Part shown: one piece after another, positions 41,524-42,184 of the stretch
How positions within the stretch are numbered: position 1 is the first letter of the stretch
Layout of the letters: each line of letters starts with the position of its first letter
Assembly (NCBI GenBank): GCA_038746285.1
Contig: JBCDKT010000034.1
Span: forward strand, 1-42,184
Direction of reading: 5' to 3'
DNA: 42,184 bases
DNA from: Bacteroidota bacterium
Lineage (GTDB): Bacteria > Bacteroidota > Rhodothermia > Rhodothermales > JANQRZ01
Notes under the pieces: model-generated
Database searches by the model: none
What the model saw: the letters and a program-made list of their open reading frames with translations, nothing else
What the model was told of the DNA's origin: nothing
Translations under genes and position numbers: made by a program

Positions 41524-41736
41524 CTATTCGTCTGGCTGGTCGCCGTGCGTTTCGGTAGAATCCCGCTTCGCATACCCGAGCACGGTGACGGCTAGCCCTA
41601 TCGCCACCCCCACGGCCACCGTCACCCACCAGCTCAGTGCGTCGAGCGCGAACAGGCGCGGGGCCAGCACCACCAGAACCACCCCCGCGAGGCCGAGTGC
41701 CACGAGCCGAACCGAACCAGACGAGCCAGGCAGCAT
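41524..41736 (-). CDS. small membrane protein, two spans
   Basis: A 70-residue protein with two hydrophobic segments (about 10-28 and 35-54) and a charged, hydrophilic C-terminal tail (KRDSTETHGDQPDE). No family is recognised. It lies 12 nt downstream of another small membrane protein on the same strand, and the two may be one unit. Confidence 0.55.
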   Translation of the reverse strand: MLPGSSGSVRLVALGLAGVVLVVLAPRLFALDALSWWVTVAVGVAIGLAVTVLGYAKRDSTETHGDQPDE

Positions 41737-41748
41737 CGGTGCGCGACT

Positions 41749-41976
41749 TCAGGGTTTGACCGTGTCCTGGTGCGTCACGAGGAGCGCGAGGCGGAGCACG
41801 ATGTAGAGCGCGAGCACGGCGCAGAGCACGAACACCGCCCGCTCGATGCCGGTCGTAGTCCACTCGCCGTAGCGCATCCAGTCCGCCATCGTCCAGCCGA
41901 CGAGGTTGGCGGCAGCAACGAGCGCGCCGAAGAGCAGCAGCAGCCGGCGCGGCGCACGGAGATCAGAGGCAGACAT
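41749..41976 (-). CDS. small membrane protein, two spans
   Basis: A 75-residue protein starting at MSASDLRAPRR, with two hydrophobic segments (about 12-30 and 45-68) joined by WMRYGEWTTTGIER. A longer frame upstream exists, but this ATG gives a natural membrane protein. No family is recognised. It precedes the 70-residue membrane protein. Confidence 0.55.
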   Translation of the reverse strand: MSASDLRAPRRLLLLFGALVAAANLVGWTMADWMRYGEWTTTGIERAVFVLCAVLALYIVLRLALLVTHQDTVKP

Positions 41977-42118
41977 AGACGCGGAACCAGAGAAGTCTGG
42001 CGTGGGACGGGTCGGGACGACGCGAGGTTTCTCCCTGACCTCGCTAGAGCTTGTTAGCAACTTGACCTCCTCAGACAGCGCAGAAACGCCGTTCTGATGT
42101 CACAAGCCCCGAAACCGA

Positions 42119-42184
42119 GTCATTCCCGACCCAGATCGGGAATCCATGCAGCGTCGGCACGCGGTGCCATCGTGGCGTGGATTC
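42119..42184. repeat. dispersed inverted repeat, right arm cut by window end
   Basis: GTCATTCCCGACCCAGATC with GGGAATCCA (42119-42146) is one arm. TGGATTC at the window end (42178-42184) begins the expected inverted arm. The outline GTCATTCCCG...GGGAATCCA matches the family at 6727-6795 apart from a changed core. The gap 41977-42118 shows no gene I can support. Confidence 0.5.

Overview
This is a GC-rich, gene-dense chromosomal window with housekeeping and envelope genes. It points to Rhodothermota or a close relative in the Bacteroidota-Rhodothermota group. The evidence is a PorV/PorQ-like outer-membrane protein, a secreted protein with a FlgD-like/T9SS-type C-terminus, a TonB receptor with a carboxypeptidase-regulatory-like N-terminus, several -7 boxes close to TAnnTTTG, and gene orders such as zapA-ncRNA-rny. 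This placement is inference from family knowledge; no search was run.

Layout. 1-5.5 kb (minus): a fragment of an unidentified gene at the left edge, a small barrel-like exported protein, an alanine-glyoxylate-type aminotransferase, isocitrate lyase and malate synthase, which form a glyoxylate module. 5.6-9.4 kb (minus): an exported trio of lipoprotein, BNR/sorting-domain protein and PorV/PorQ-like protein. 9.7-13.1 kb (minus): M50 protease, aspartate aminotransferase and coaD. 13.2-22 kb (plus): infC (probable ATC start), tRNA-Ser(GCT), an odd tRNA-like element, rpmI, rplT, pheS, a small unknown gene, pheT, a coiled-coil protein, zapA, a structured ncRNA candidate (6S by synteny) and rny. 22.1-25.1 kb (plus): a CcmF-type haem lyase and a toxin-antitoxin pair whose toxin is frameshifted by a 17-bp tandem duplication.

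25.1-33.9 kb is a metal-homeostasis region. On the minus strand, a DtxR-type regulator and a TroABCD-like ABC importer form an operon interrupted by a four-helix-bundle (S23-like) gene. Divergently lie a thioredoxin-like protein, a TonB-dependent receptor and a methyltransferase. A perfect DtxR-like palindrome sits between the two arms. 33.9-42.2 kb: WD40 protein, Dph6-like ATPase, PrmC, an SDR, a PHP/ATP-grasp/PIG-L cluster, acylphosphatase, phenylalanine hydroxylase and small membrane proteins.

The most unusual structure is not a gene. At five places between genes there are pairs of short tandem arrays (7-, 8- or 9-bp units). A purine-rich array on the left is matched by a pyrimidine-rich array on the right, in inverted orientation. 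Four pairs enclose a 22-54 bp spacer; the fifth encloses the S23-like gene. Two of the spacers share a stretch of about 40 bp. This could be one family of inverted-array elements, with the S23 gene as cargo of one member. Three further dispersed inverted-repeat families are also present.
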